Counted from the stretch's first letter, positions 54,313 through 58,504 are shown. The stretch is DNA of 64,000 bases from Tubiluchus corallicola (GCA_030141605.1 JAQGDQ010000035.1:895001-959000); one strand, 5' to 3'. The notes: a model not told the origin generated them from the sequence alone. Translations and numbers: made by a program.

Positions 54313-57300
54313 AAACATACCAGCGAAATTAATATATACGATATGTACTCGTTTAGTTTTCTCCACTTGCTCTGCCATGTTGACAACAGAAGTAGAAGTG
54401 CTGTATTGTTATCCTTGTGTGCTGTCTGGGTTCAGATCCGGCTCGAAAGACCATATGTGAAAGTCATTTTTGAAGTTGTTGTACAGTCACTTTGATATAA
54501 GTGAATTTAGACACAGAGAAGTATGGACAGGAACCAAACATCTATAATAAATATTTGCATTGCGCACATCAGAAAAGTGTTTATTGAACTATAAAAACAT
54601 GAATAGAAAACTGTTGCACTGAACATTGAGCAAAACTGGAATCTAAAAACAGTCAGGAAAAACCTGTTTCACAGCCAGAATACAGGTATTGAACTTGACC
54701 TATGCAGACTTGCACAGGCTTCACATCAACCATTAATTTAAGATAGGGAGAGGTCCAGTATGTATGTAGTCACTGAACCATACAATTATACCTAAGGTAA
54801 GTAAGCTAGTAGAATGTAACAAGATTAGTACATAGATGGCAGCAGCTAACGTCAATGTACAAATACCGACTTCCACACGCTCCGTTTTCGCAAAACTTGT
54901 GCTGCTTAGTTTAAGAGAATGGGAATGCGCAGAGAGGCAGTGCAGTAATGGCACTAGTTTAATGCAAAAAGATTAATGTGCAGCAGGTTGAAGTTGGGCC
55001 AAAAAATTTAAAAAACAAGCCAATGCCAAAGTACAAAATACTTGCAAAACTTACCTTGCATACAATCGTACAACTAATAATTGCTTGTATGTTTCAGTTT
55101 GCAAAATGGTGGGGCTTGGTCTACTAGAGGATGTTATGCTGAATCAAGTAACGATTTTAAAACCATCTGCAGATGCGACCATGTTACGTCATTTGCTGTC
55201 TTGATGAGTGCGACTCCTGCGAGTGTATGTTTACGCACCTCAAATTGTTTCTCTTGACCTATGTCTATAGTTATTCTCGCATTTACTGCCATTAATATTT
55301 TTTGCTATTGTCAATGTTACATTTCTGTAATGTCTGCTATCATAATTCTTGTAATTATAAAGATGATTGTCAAGTTTGTTGAGCATAGATGATCGTTTCG
55401 GCTAAAAAGGGAATAATTAGTACATTGAAAATACTACAAAGGCACAAAATGTCATAACACTCAAATACAAAGGCACAAAATGTCATAACACTCAAATACA
55501 AAGGCACAAAATGTCATAACAACAAATTAGAATTTAAATTTTCAAAATAGACGTGGATGTAACTAGAAGAAATTGCAGAGAAATGTAAAAAAACTTTTAC
55601 CATGCCTACATAATGAAGAACCACAGCTGTAAGGCTGCGTCAAAGCAGTAAAGAGGATAAGATTTGTATAGGTGTAGATGAAATGATTAAGGCAATAAAA
55701 ACGGCACAGGCGACGGCTTGCTTGGGCTAGATAGTGACACGTTATTAACGGTTCGCATATGCTGTTTGTGCATTTAAGTCTTCTCAGGTACGTTATATCC
55801 CACTGTCACCTTCACTATAGCCGTAGTACAAAAAGTAATTACAGAGCCATATCACTTACTTCATGTTTGATTAAAATTATTGACTGGATATTGCTAAACA
55901 GGTTTCATTCATTGCTGTCTCGTTCTGAATTGCAGTTTACTTACAAGAAAAATTCCTCCGCTGATATTTGTACATTACTCTCAAGGATATTGTTAAATAT
56001 TACATGAACAAAGATACGCCTGTATTGCTGTTTAATTGACTTTTCAACTGCATTTGATAAAATTTATATTATTGCGTTGTTTACAAAGCTTTAAAAGAAA
56101 ATTAGCATGACTTATTCTGCTTTATCATTGTTACTTTATCTAAATCAGAAAATAAGACTTCGGTGGAATAGAGCAAATTCTTACGTATTTACTGCCACAA
56201 ATGGCATAAGACAGGGTAGTGTATTGTACGGTATCTTCTTTTCAATACACATTGTTGAAATGCTGACAAAATTGAAGAATAAGAAAATTGGTTGCCACCT
56301 TTTAAATTCGTTTTCTGGTACGTTAGGTTATGCTGATGACGTAACCCTATTGGTTTCCTCCTCAACAGGCTTAAAAATGATGTTGGATATTTGTACAGAC
56401 TTTGCTGAAAAACATGATCATGTTGATCAATTTGGAAAAATCAAAATGAAAAATTAATGTATTCTATTTAGAAAACACCAGCAATACAATATTCTGAGGA
56501 TTATTATTAATGGAACTATATTAAAATGGTATAATGAAGTTGTTCACTTAGGGCATTGTCTTAACTACTGTTTAGATCAAAATATTCCATTTTGCGTTGT
56601 AAGCAATATTTTATTAAATCTGTAAATTCAACGTTATGTTACTTTAAGACTATTTCTGATAAGAGGGTATTGCTAAAATTGTTCTTTTCGTATTGTTTTG
56701 CATTTTATGGTAGTAATATTTTCTGACAGTAACATTAAGTTAATAGCGGTGGAATTTAGAAAATCTTTCCGACGATTTTTAGGTGTTCCGTACAACTCTG
56801 ATTCAAATAGGACACGTTGCATAGCCGAAACTGTACCCCATTAACATTTTTTGTAAAAGGACATTAAAGATGTACAAGCGTCAATCAAACTAATAACGAA
56901 ATTCTCTTGTCACTGAACATTTTATAAATAGTAACTAACTTATATATGCTTTTATATTTACTAACTAACTAATTCAAAATTGTATACGTTGTATTATTTT
57001 TTGTATATATTTCTATTGTTACTAATTATCTATATGCATCTCTATATTGTGTATTGCATAAGTCTGCGAAATAAATGAATATATGTATATTATAAGAATA
57101 AGCGAACCAACACAACTTTACATTTTGCACAATTTATGACAAAGGGGAAACACAATATGGGAACACAGCAGCATTTGAATGTTCTATTTCTGTGTTTTAA
57201 AACAACTTGACTCTGTTCTTCAGGCTCTGTAATGATCCTTGTGGATTTACCTTCTGTGTCACTTTCAAATGCTGCTGGTTTCAAATAATAATGGAAAACA

Positions 57301-57355
57301 AGACAAGGTAGTATGAACGACATTCTGTACACTCAGCATTTTCAATGCACATTAA

Positions 57356-57387
<32 letters not shown>

Positions 57388-57398
57388 ATAGCAGTAGC

Positions 57399-57430
<32 letters not shown>

Positions 57431-57877
57431 CCAAAAAAACTTGACATGATTTTGCCCGTACTAATTTTTTGCTTATTTTCAGAAAAACTTGGGCCTTCAC
57501 CTTATTTCGACCATAGGCTGTGCGTTAACAATCACGGGGGTTTTATTTACTACAGTTATTTATATTTGGCTATGGAGGTAATTTAAATTAAAGAATTTTC
57601 CTTCCTTTATACTTGTTTGTAAAAATAAATAGAAACTATTGTCAGAAACGAACTTTATCATAATAATAATCTTTATTGTTAAGATTGCGAAATGCCATTT
57701 ATTTTCACCTCCGGCTTTATATTGTGATGCTTCTATGATCCGTTGAATTATATTTATGTATAATTTATGTTATACAGAAACTTAAGATCTTCTCGAGCAA
57801 TACTGCTGCTTAACCTCTGTGCGAGTCTTTTCTTTGCAACACTTACCTTTGTGATTGGTATAGAAACTGAAAACAAG
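1462..57877 (+). CDS. Adhesion GPCR (latrophilin-like: lectin-HormR-GAIN/GPS-7TM), 14 exons, partial
   Basis: Fourteen exons join into one stop-free frame: 1462-1696, 4439-4543, 8601-8704, 17921-18091, 22030-22098, 25567-25681, 29205-29243, 29590-29742, 31700-31766, 37517-37643, 38031-38077, 55098-55224, 57483-57577, 57778-57877 (1,554 coding bases, 518 codons). By residue from the ATG at 1462: C-terminal part of a SUEL-type lectin (about 18-78), HormR domain (80-140; Cys 84, 108, 120, 137, Trp 95, 129), GAIN domain (149-447) ending in a GPS motif, TM1 (about 459-482) and TM2 (about 491-511). The GPS shows C403, W406, W418, C423, C435, C437 and H439-V440-T441. From family knowledge, self-cleavage before T441 is expected, leaving a tethered agonist that begins TSFAVLM. 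Latrophilins share this order but also carry an olfactomedin domain, absent here. The product would be a plasma-membrane adhesion receptor. Ligand and G protein cannot be inferred. TM3-TM7 lie beyond the window. Confidence 0.93.
1925..2350 (+). repeat. A/C-rich dispersed repeat ending in a GAT/GAC run (copy 1)
   Basis: About 370 bases of strongly strand-biased CACCACACC-like sequence, ending in GATGACGACGACGATGATGA and then CAACAGCAAC. The same order of blocks occurs on the minus strand at 27720-28105. Reading frames across it are low-complexity artefacts. Confidence 0.7.
3625..4075 (+). repeat. Dispersed repeat family 'TCGTTTGAT' (copy 1)
   Basis: Shares several blocks in the same order with 53905-54250: ATTCTAAATA, then GAACG followed by a TAT, then GTTCGAAAAATAAAC, then a GACACTA block, then CCTTTCGTTTGAT and GAGCTGTAG. 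No coding content. Probably two diverged copies of one mobile repeat in the same orientation. Confidence 0.7.
4439..4543 (+). CDS. Receptor exon 2: HormR domain, first half
   Basis: Acceptor TTTTACAG before 4439 and donor CAG/GTAATA after 4543, phase 1 at both ends. It encodes [14 protein letters not shown] and then [13 protein letters not shown]. This is the first half of a hormone-receptor domain: Cys, a Trp after a Gly-x-x run, then the PCP motif. Exon 1 joins straight to it, so no olfactomedin domain intervenes. An 85-bp tandem array begins about 40 bases after the donor. Confidence 0.92.
4580..4913 (+). repeat. 85-bp tandem repeat, about 3.5-4 copies
   Basis: The string CTGCATCTG starts at 4607, 4692 and 4777, and as CTGCATCGG at 4862, so the period is exactly 85. 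The middle copies are nearly identical and the outer ones diverged. It lies just downstream of receptor exon 2. A period not divisible by 3 argues against coding. Confidence 0.95.
5150..7050. other. Unassigned intronic stretch with two short open frames
   Basis: Open frames at 5569-5844 and 6158-6532 (+) lie in sequence less AT-rich than the surroundings (about 5560-6800), so this may be an eroded element. Neither translation shows a motif I recognise, and both ends lack repeats or splice-site context. Confidence 0.3.
7121..7195 (+). ncRNA. tRNA-derived (Ser-like) SINE head or tRNA pseudogene
   Basis: GTTGTGTGGCCGAGTGG matches the 5' part of a Ser/Leu-type tRNA, including a perfect internal A box (TGGCCGAGTGG at 7130-7140). 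The following stem-like region continues to about 7180, but the B box (GGTTCGANTCC) is missing and the acceptor stem does not close. This suits a decayed SINE better than a working tRNA. Confidence 0.55.
8601..8704 (+). CDS. Receptor exon 3: HormR domain, second half
   Basis: Acceptor GTTTTCAG before 8601, phase 1. It encodes [16 protein letters not shown] and then [15 protein letters not shown], completing HormR with its last two Cys and second Trp. The 3' end is ambiguous. A donor GTAGGT after 8704 (phase 0) joins an exon starting at 17921. A donor GTATAT after 8708 (phase 1) joins one starting at 17928. Both keep the frame. Confidence 0.9.
9328..9452 (+). repeat. (CT)n microsatellite
   Basis: About 125 bases of CT dinucleotides with interruptions (TTCT, CCCT). 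Open frames on both strands here are artefacts. Confidence 0.98.
9885..10235 (+). pseudogene. LTR-element aspartic-protease-like fragment (BEL/Pao-like)
   Basis: At 9900-9950 one frame reads [13 protein letters not shown], like the 'alvDsGSd.sil' active site of retropepsin-like (DUF1758-type) domains. A neighbouring frame continues from about 9960 with [20 protein letters not shown]. The frame shifts at about 9950, and the Gly of the active-site triplet is Asp. No flanking LTR was recognised. The LINE at 10565 onward begins just downstream. Confidence 0.45.
10565..14085 (-). mobile_element. Near full-length degenerate LINE (endonuclease, RT, C-terminal zinc finger)
   Basis: Reading on the minus strand from about 13950 down: an N-terminal LRLTTWN, then apurinic endonuclease motifs ([37 protein letters not shown]) in 12738-13750. 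RT follows in 11125-12524 ([64 protein letters not shown]). The C-terminus at 10633-11070 reads [17 protein letters not shown] and ends with FQCATC and [12 protein letters not shown]. Several frameshifts split it into at least seven frames, so it is dead. The 5' boundary lies near 14085, against another LINE on the + strand. Clade not assigned. Confidence 0.88.
14085..15140 (+). mobile_element. LINE with internal deletion: endonuclease joined to 3' tail
   Basis: An open frame (14085-14799) encodes endonuclease middle and C-terminal motifs ([37 protein letters not shown]) and the start of the linker. It is followed without RT by about 340 bases of T-rich 3' sequence ending AAATAAAG and an (AAT)n tail at 15120-15139. 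RT is missing, so the copy is internally deleted. The frame is unusually intact for this window. The first part of the longer frame (13900-14084) belongs to the opposite-strand LINE. Confidence 0.75.
15140..16740. other. Unassigned intronic stretch
   Basis: AT-rich sequence with short frames only. No RT, endonuclease or transposase motif recognised, and no repeat boundaries. Confidence 0.3.
17045..17720 (+). pseudogene. LINE RT C-terminal fragment, same family as 38741-42300
   Basis: Frames read [16 protein letters not shown] (RT palm/thumb), then [20 protein letters not shown], then [18 protein letters not shown]. The same three blocks occur in order in the minus-strand LINE at 39500-39840 ([35 protein letters not shown]). 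A run of G at about 17230 breaks the frame. Confidence 0.72.
17921..18091 (+). CDS. Receptor exon 4: start of GAIN domain (helical subdomain A)
   Basis: The acceptor is TTTAG before 17921, or ATTGCAG before 17928 if the alternative donor of the previous exon is used. The donor is AAG/GTAATT after 18091, phase 0. The translation [20 protein letters not shown] matches the 'gGDv..i...l..ll' helix pattern that opens GAIN domains in adhesion GPCRs. No stop in 57 codons. Confidence 0.85.
18426..18515 (+). repeat. Four loose copies of AAAAATGGCACA
   Basis: Units near 18431, 18459, 18473 and 18500 are variants of AAAAATGGCACA. They are the reverse complement of the GTGCCATTTTTACC minisatellite at 20598-20813. 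Confidence 0.75.
18515..19685. other. Unassigned region between inverted minisatellite arms
   Basis: The longest frame is 18730-19038 on the minus strand, opening [17 protein letters not shown] (a CxxC pair plus basic residues). It matches no family I can name. Overlapping frames at 19385-19673 on both strands are not supported. Confidence 0.3.
19685..20200 (+). repeat. Purine-rich (GA)n-like tract, about 500 bases
   Basis: The + strand is almost all A and G, with repeated GAGAGAGGGA, GAAAGAGAGGGAGTGAAGAA and similar units. Parts recur about every 110 bases (for example near 19845 and 19945). Confidence 0.9.
20260..20420 (+). repeat. Degenerate short repeat (TTTTTCTGGGAAA-like)
   Basis: Five to six variants of TTTTCTGGGAAAA or TTTCTGTGAAAAA, spaced about 25-30 bases apart. 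Confidence 0.6.
20598..20813 (+). repeat. Minisatellite GTGCCATTTTTACC, about 13 copies
   Basis: Units of 13-18 bases, variants of GTGCCATTTTTACCT, arranged head to tail. Open frames across it are artefacts. Inverted units occur at 18426-18515. Confidence 0.93.
20820..22020. other. AT-rich intron sequence, nothing recognised
   Basis: No coding motif, TIR or tandem repeat noticed apart from a C-run near 21300. It ends at receptor exon 5. Confidence 0.4.
22030..22098 (+). CDS. Receptor exon 5: GAIN subdomain A
   Basis: A 69-base phase 0 exon between a T-rich acceptor ending TTTTTTAG and the donor CAA/GTATGT. It encodes [20 protein letters not shown], matching the GAIN pattern of a hydrophobic helix, 'SN.L', then 'N...W'. 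It is too small to recognise without its neighbours, but it joins both in frame. Confidence 0.88.
22205..23570 (-). mobile_element. Degenerate LINE (RT and C-terminus), related to the 10.5-14 kb LINE
   Basis: Minus-strand blocks in order: [19 protein letters not shown] and [13 protein letters not shown] (RT fingers/palm, 23300-23470), [15 protein letters not shown] (about 23230), [20 protein letters not shown] and [14 protein letters not shown] (thumb, 22729-22960), and a RWMGHVLRM block near 22590. The block order matches the LINE at 10565-14085, but the YADD region is lost and frames are broken. Confidence 0.75.
23858..24827 (-). mobile_element. Pogo-like (Tc1/mariner superfamily) element, DDE domain deleted
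   Basis: It has perfect 25-base terminal inverted repeats, 23858-23882 and 24803-24827, starting CCGTAAAACGGGG. A TA dinucleotide at each outer edge (23856-23857, 24828-24829) is the expected target duplication. Subterminal copies of GGTGAGTTCGCCAC lie at about 23985 and 24068, and inverted at 24781. Minus-strand coding at 24122-24634 has a psq-type helix-turn-helix ([37 protein letters not shown]) and, in another frame, a CENP-B-like HTH ([17 protein letters not shown]). The catalytic DDE domain is missing and a frameshift separates the two HTHs. The copy is non-autonomous. Confidence 0.92.
24835..25560. other. Intron sequence, nothing recognised
   Basis: No motif or repeat noticed between the pogo-like element and receptor exon 6. 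Confidence 0.35.
25567..25681 (+). CDS. Receptor exon 6: GAIN subdomain A end
   Basis: Acceptor AATTTTTAG before 25567. The donor after 25681 is G/GTAAGT, phase 1. It encodes a helix-like stretch ([19 protein letters not shown]) and then EYVKSNNV, in the position where GAIN domains pass from the helical to the beta subdomain. It joins exon 5 at phase 0. Confidence 0.87.
26093..27634. repeat. Large multi-unit palindrome flanked by (TA)n
   Basis: The left arm (26124 to about 26315, starting GGTAACC) is the inverted counterpart of the right arm (about 27410-27605, ending GGTTACC), with about 75-80% match by eye. Shared blocks include TTTCATTTAAACGC, CAAAATCGC, AGAAAAC and CAGAATCTGCTGTT. Inside, a related unit recurs near 26443-26540 and 26988-27072 (direct) and 27235-27290 (inverted). 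(TA)n runs lie immediately outside both arms (26093-26123, 27607-27634). No transposase is encoded, and the 197-codon frame inside is an artefact. It is probably a foldback or MITE-type element. Confidence 0.82.
27720..28105 (-). repeat. A/C-rich dispersed repeat (copy 2, inverted)
   Basis: G/T-rich on the + strand (GGTGTGGTG units). Its reverse complement runs from CACCACACC-like sequence into CCAAACCC, then a GATGACGATGAT run and CAACAGCAA, the same block order as 1925-2350. Confidence 0.7.
28110..28660. other. Intron sequence, nothing recognised
   Basis: AT-rich. No motif or repeat noticed. Confidence 0.35.
28661..28983 (+). other. Open stretch of 107 codons, unassigned
   Basis: The stretch is open and follows an AG, and part of it ([20 protein letters not shown]) has the look of a LINE ORF1 tail. 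No donor places it in frame between receptor exons 6 and 8, so I do not treat it as an exon. It may be a LINE scrap. Confidence 0.3.
29205..29243 (+). CDS. Receptor exon 7: 39-base GAIN micro-exon
   Basis: Acceptor TTACTTTTGCAG before 29205 and donor G/GTAGTA after 29243, phase 1 on both sides. The 13 codons ([13 protein letters not shown]) give the first GAIN beta strand, which fits the family pattern 'eNi.l.V'. It was chosen over an open stretch starting at 28661 because that one has no donor that restores the frame to the next exon. Confidence 0.75.
29590..29742 (+). CDS. Receptor exon 8: GAIN subdomain B; probable GC splice donor
   Basis: Acceptor TTTTGTTAG before 29590, phase 1. It encodes [20 protein letters not shown], the 'siP' strand region of GAIN. 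The only end that keeps frame with exon 9 is after 29742, where the donor reads GGAG/GCAAGT. This is the strong consensus of the minor GC-AG intron class. A GT donor at 29747 exists, but its phase (2) does not fit exon 9. Confidence 0.83.
29770..31205. other. Intron sequence, nothing firm
   Basis: AT-rich, without coding motifs. A short imperfect inverted repeat (TGTACAGTGG and CCATTGTACA) sits near 30520-30600. Confidence 0.35.
31211..31475 (-). pseudogene. LINE RT palm fragment
   Basis: The minus strand reads [20 protein letters not shown], the RT region just before and including the FADD catalytic motif. A preceding block reads [11 protein letters not shown]. Nothing else of the element is attached. 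It lies just before receptor exon 9. Confidence 0.65.
31700..31766 (+). CDS. Receptor exon 9: GAIN subdomain B
   Basis: Acceptor CATTTTCCAG before 31700 and donor GAG/GTAAAA after 31766, entering in phase 1 and leaving in phase 2. It encodes [20 protein letters not shown], matching the GAIN strand 'v.v..y.nl..ll'. Confidence 0.88.
32390..33444 (+). pseudogene. Degenerate LINE RT interrupted by a Harbinger-like insertion
   Basis: Broken frames on the + strand show, in order: [19 protein letters not shown] (about 32620-32680), [12 protein letters not shown] (32745-32780) and [18 protein letters not shown] (33385-33445). These fit RT fingers, the first catalytic Asp block and the thumb. There are many stops. 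The coding similarity ends at 33444, where the next feature starts. Confidence 0.7.
33448..33890 (+). mobile_element. PIF/Harbinger-like transposon 5' fragment
   Basis: It starts right after a TTA (33445-33447, the usual Harbinger target) with GCCGCGTTTTCACTGCG. At 33658-33890 the frame reads [15 protein letters not shown], then [15 protein letters not shown], then [10 protein letters not shown] in a shifted frame. These match the N-terminal region of PIF/Harbinger nucleases (rFWv.P.....R...G; f...fRM....F..LL; i.p..rL). In-frame stops are present, and no catalytic domain or right TIR was found. Confidence 0.68.
34349..34839 (-). mobile_element. 491-bp TIR element with 9-bp target duplication and gene-like core
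   Basis: Imperfect TIRs begin GGGG and share TTTTTGTGGACACC at 12-25 bases from each end. They continue with repeated GTGGACA subterminal motifs for about 110-150 bases. AAAATTAAT occurs directly on both flanks (34340-34348, 34840-34848). The core (about 34540-34726) is visibly richer in G+C than its surroundings. On the minus strand it is open and reads [20 protein letters not shown] and then [17 protein letters not shown] before a stop. A 9-bp duplication is typical of Mutator-like elements (known). No transposase motif is seen. Confidence 0.75.
35043..36360 (-). mobile_element. CR1/L2-type LINE, internally deleted
   Basis: Minus strand in order: linker block [18 protein letters not shown] (about 36100-36180), RT motif YPQGSVLGP (about 35930-35970), [13 protein letters not shown] (35830-35880), [13 protein letters not shown] with [12 protein letters not shown] (35370-35480), and [18 protein letters not shown] with VPRSRL (35140-35290). 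The fingers region between linker and PQGSVLGP is missing. Frames are mostly conserved in meaning but broken by shifts. Confidence 0.83.
36481..36565 (+). repeat. (CAT)n(CGT)n trinucleotide microsatellite
   Basis: CATCATCAT followed by CGTCGTCGT units. It sits exactly at the 3' edge of the minus-strand LINE at 36575-37400, so it may be that element's 3' tail. Confidence 0.95.
36575..37400 (-). pseudogene. LINE RT fragment (palm and thumb)
   Basis: The 36905-37330 frame reads [39 protein letters not shown] and [14 protein letters not shown], the classical RT blocks including YADD. Further down (36600-36900), [18 protein letters not shown] and [11 protein letters not shown] follow in shifted frames. 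No endonuclease is attached. Confidence 0.82.
37517..37643 (+). CDS. Receptor exon 10: GAIN subdomain B before the GPS
   Basis: Acceptor TTACATTTAG before 37517 and donor TCG/GTAATT after 37643, phase 2 in and 0 out. It encodes [11 protein letters not shown] followed by [13 protein letters not shown]. These are the two hallmark GAIN strands 'vnS.vi.a.i' and 'l..pv.itf.H' that precede the GPS in adhesion GPCRs. One N-glycosylation sequon (NTS). Confidence 0.93.
38031..38077 (+). CDS. Receptor exon 11: GPS motif, first part
   Basis: A 47-base exon with acceptor TATTTTACAG and donor AA/GTAAGT (phase 2). It encodes [11 protein letters not shown], the conserved PxCxFWxF start of a GPS motif. The rest of the GPS is 17 kb away. 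Confidence 0.93.
38080..38735. other. Intron sequence with a 14-base G run
   Basis: No gene recognised. A G homopolymer lies at about 38524-38537. A moderately GC-rich patch at 38390-38560 could be an LTR or SINE scrap but has no diagnostic motif. Confidence 0.35.
38736..42300 (-). mobile_element. Near full-length degenerate LINE with microsatellite 3' tail
   Basis: Minus strand in order: an ORF1-like stretch (41881-42300), endonuclease start [15 protein letters not shown] and DIICLNEIK (41840-41910), [14 protein letters not shown] (about 41490-41535), an RT start with [18 protein letters not shown] (about 40400-40460), [11 protein letters not shown] (about 39950, catalytic box ADD changed to MDD), [14 protein letters not shown] and FPFWVKNKV (39690-39830), and [18 protein letters not shown] (39520-39575). 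A Cys/His-bearing C-terminus lies near 39030-39080. The 3' region ends TTAATAAAATT followed by a CACTAC-type microsatellite (38736-38796). There are many stops. A sister copy lies at 17045-17720 (+). Confidence 0.82.
42301..45620 (-). mobile_element. BEL/Pao LTR retrotransposon pol region, degenerate
   Basis: Minus strand in order: a zinc-knuckle-like [10 protein letters not shown] (45545-45580), a DUF1758-type region ([30 protein letters not shown], 44850-45060), RT ([20 protein letters not shown] at about 44410-44470; DRDVTRFFS and [13 protein letters not shown] at 44200-44345), an RNase H/A17-type region ([32 protein letters not shown], 43480-43640), and integrase ([31 protein letters not shown], 42520-42690), ending [17 protein letters not shown] at 42303-42355. 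Stops and shifts separate the blocks. No LTR pair was recognised. The integrase breaks off at the edge of the LINE at 42300. Confidence 0.85.
45620..47060. other. Mostly unassigned intron sequence
   Basis: AT-rich with no coding motif, apart from the LTR-like repeat copy at 46179-46325. Confidence 0.35.
46179..46325 (+). repeat. LTR-like dispersed repeat (copy 1)
   Basis: Shares ACGGAACAGGT, ATTCCATACCAGCTA, TTATAGCTGCTATGCA, ATGGCTTCGTAATGG and GAAAATAAATGGCA, in the same order and strand, with 52539-52690. It carries about 20 extra bases early on. Confidence 0.75.
47063..49224 (+). mobile_element. Ty3/gypsy-type LTR element, large internal deletion
   Basis: The 5' LTR is 47063-47370 (TGTTGTG start, CACAATA end, decayed from CACAACA), followed by a primer-site-like TTGGCGCAGTCGACGGG. 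Gag-like coding starts at 47431 (coiled-coil-like, Q/E/H-rich) and reaches a CCHC-type knuckle (KCCHCGKA, about 48250). A protease-like region at 48428-48691 has [17 protein letters not shown], where the DTG-type active site is lost (YTA). RT starts near 48960 and stops at about 49160, where CAATTTGACAAC runs straight into the last 58 bases of the LTR (to 49224). The rest of pol is gone. Frameshifts are present in gag. Confidence 0.85.
49574..50230. other. Non-LINE insertion of about 660 bases
   Basis: AT-rich sequence separates the two RT halves of the surrounding LINE. No TIR, LTR or coding motif was recognised at its edges. Confidence 0.4.
51195..51495 (-). mobile_element. Possible solo LTR (about 300 bp) inside the LINE
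   Basis: A GC-richer block interrupts the LINE between linker and endonuclease. It begins TGGCGTGTGAGG and ends CTTCTTGTCA on the + strand (TG...CA), and carries an AATAAA-type polyadenylation signal on the minus strand at about 51272. No matching target duplication was seen. Confidence 0.4.
52539..52690 (+). mobile_element. LTR-like repeat (copy 2), possible solo LTR
   Basis: The 152-base block starts TGTTACGG and ends CCCCGTAACA, a short terminal inversion typical of LTRs, and contains AATAAA. Copy 1 is at 46179-46325. No target duplication was seen. Confidence 0.55.
52700..53630 (+). pseudogene. LINE RT fragment
   Basis: The + strand shows a linker-like region ([15 protein letters not shown], about 53075-53120), [20 protein letters not shown] (53278-53340), [20 protein letters not shown] (about 53365-53425; first catalytic block, with D retained and F/A altered), and then [14 protein letters not shown] (about 53545-53585). 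Stops separate the blocks. The YADD box is not visible. Confidence 0.7.
53905..54250 (+). repeat. Dispersed repeat family 'TCGTTTGAT' (copy 2)
   Basis: Same block order and strand as 3625-4075. It runs into a (TA)n microsatellite at 54262. GC-richer than its surroundings. Confidence 0.7.
54262..54306 (+). repeat. (TA)n microsatellite
   Basis: About 22 uninterrupted TA units. Confidence 0.98.
54310..55090. other. Intron sequence before receptor exon 12, nothing recognised
   Basis: Short frames only (for example 54733-54954 minus). No motif or repeat seen. Confidence 0.35.
55098..55224 (+). CDS. Receptor exon 12: GPS cleavage site and tethered agonist
   Basis: Acceptor GTATGTTTCAG before 55098 and donor AGT/GTATGT after 55224, phase 2 in and 0 out. 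It encodes [12 protein letters not shown], then [19 protein letters not shown]. This is the canonical GPS end: W-S-x-x-G-C, C-x-C-x-H-x-T and FAVLM. By family knowledge, cleavage falls between Val 440 and Thr 441, and the peptide from Thr 441 acts as the tethered agonist. Confidence 0.95.
55436..55521 (+). repeat. 31-bp tandem repeat, about 2.8 copies
   Basis: ACAAAGGCACAAAATGTCAT starts at 55436, 55467 and 55498, so the period is exactly 31. The copies are identical until the last, truncated one. Confidence 0.96.
55755..57070 (+). mobile_element. LINE RT-to-3'-end fragment
   Basis: The + strand shows [20 protein letters not shown] (about 55835-55895), then in another frame [20 protein letters not shown] and [20 protein letters not shown] (56150-56390), then [17 protein letters not shown] in the thumb/C-terminal area (about 56775-56825). 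A T-rich 3' tail ends with AATAAATGAATA at 57070. NGIRQGSVL and YADD are intact, but stops occur between blocks. Confidence 0.8.
57357..57431 (+). repeat. Compound (GCA)n(GTA)n(TTA)n microsatellite
   Basis: Trinucleotide runs in succession, about 50 bases upstream of the exon 13 acceptor region. Confidence 0.95.
57483..57577 (+). CDS. Receptor exon 13: transmembrane helix 1
   Basis: Acceptor GCTTATTTTCAG before 57483 and donor AG/GTAATT after 57577, phase 0 in and 2 out. It encodes [20 protein letters not shown] and a further hydrophobic run ending WLWR. This is TM1 of a family B2 receptor ('iGc..sl..l..t'). Confidence 0.94.
57778..57877 (+). CDS. Receptor exon 14: transmembrane helix 2
   Basis: Acceptor TTATACAG before 57778 and donor AAG/GTAAGT after 57877, phase 2 in and 0 out. 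It encodes [20 protein letters not shown], then TLTFVIGIE. This is TM2 of an adhesion GPCR ('lr.....i..nLc..l..a...fl.Gi'). It lies 200 bases after exon 13. No TM3 exon was recognised in 57878-64000. Confidence 0.94.
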
Positions 57878-58419
57878 GTAAGTGAAAATTCAGTAGAGCC
57901 TCAATGGCTGCCAGTCAGTTTTAGTTTGTATCTATTTTAATATTCCTTTTTTGGTTTAATCAACTGTATTAATGTGTTGAACACCATCTTAACCTAAAGT
58001 CATTTAGAATTAAGATTACCGTTGAGATCACTTACATTTTTCATTAAACATTTAAATTTCAAGTTTACACGCCGGATCTATTTTACAGTAACCCGGATCG
58101 TTTCTAAGGTTTTTTAACTTTCACCACCTTTCAACATGGTTCTTACTCATCAAAGACAGCACTCGAGTTAAATCTTGTTTTGATGACAAGTTTTAATAAA
58201 ATGACTCGGAAGGCATAAAGATAAGACAACTCAGCTATCTTTGAGCAGGGCAAAATTATCGCAAAAGTTTATTAGTCAAAACTGCAAGATTCATAAAACT
58301 GTCACCTTGCATCGCTTGTGCAATCTGTGTATGGGTAACGGCAGGAACTCTCACATATAAGGGCAGGAAAATTCTATTTAAGACGCACGGCGCACTTACA
58401 CACGCCCCACACACGCAGG

Positions 58420-58423
<4 letters not shown>

Positions 58424-58503
<80 letters not shown>
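58424..58503 (+). repeat. (AC)n microsatellite, about 40 units
   Basis: An uninterrupted CA/AC run, preceded by imperfect CACG units. Confidence 0.99.

Positions 58504-58504
<1 letters not shown>

Noticed and set aside
58256-58504. Cys-Val repeat protein on the minus strand
   Set aside because: Translation of the AC microsatellite.
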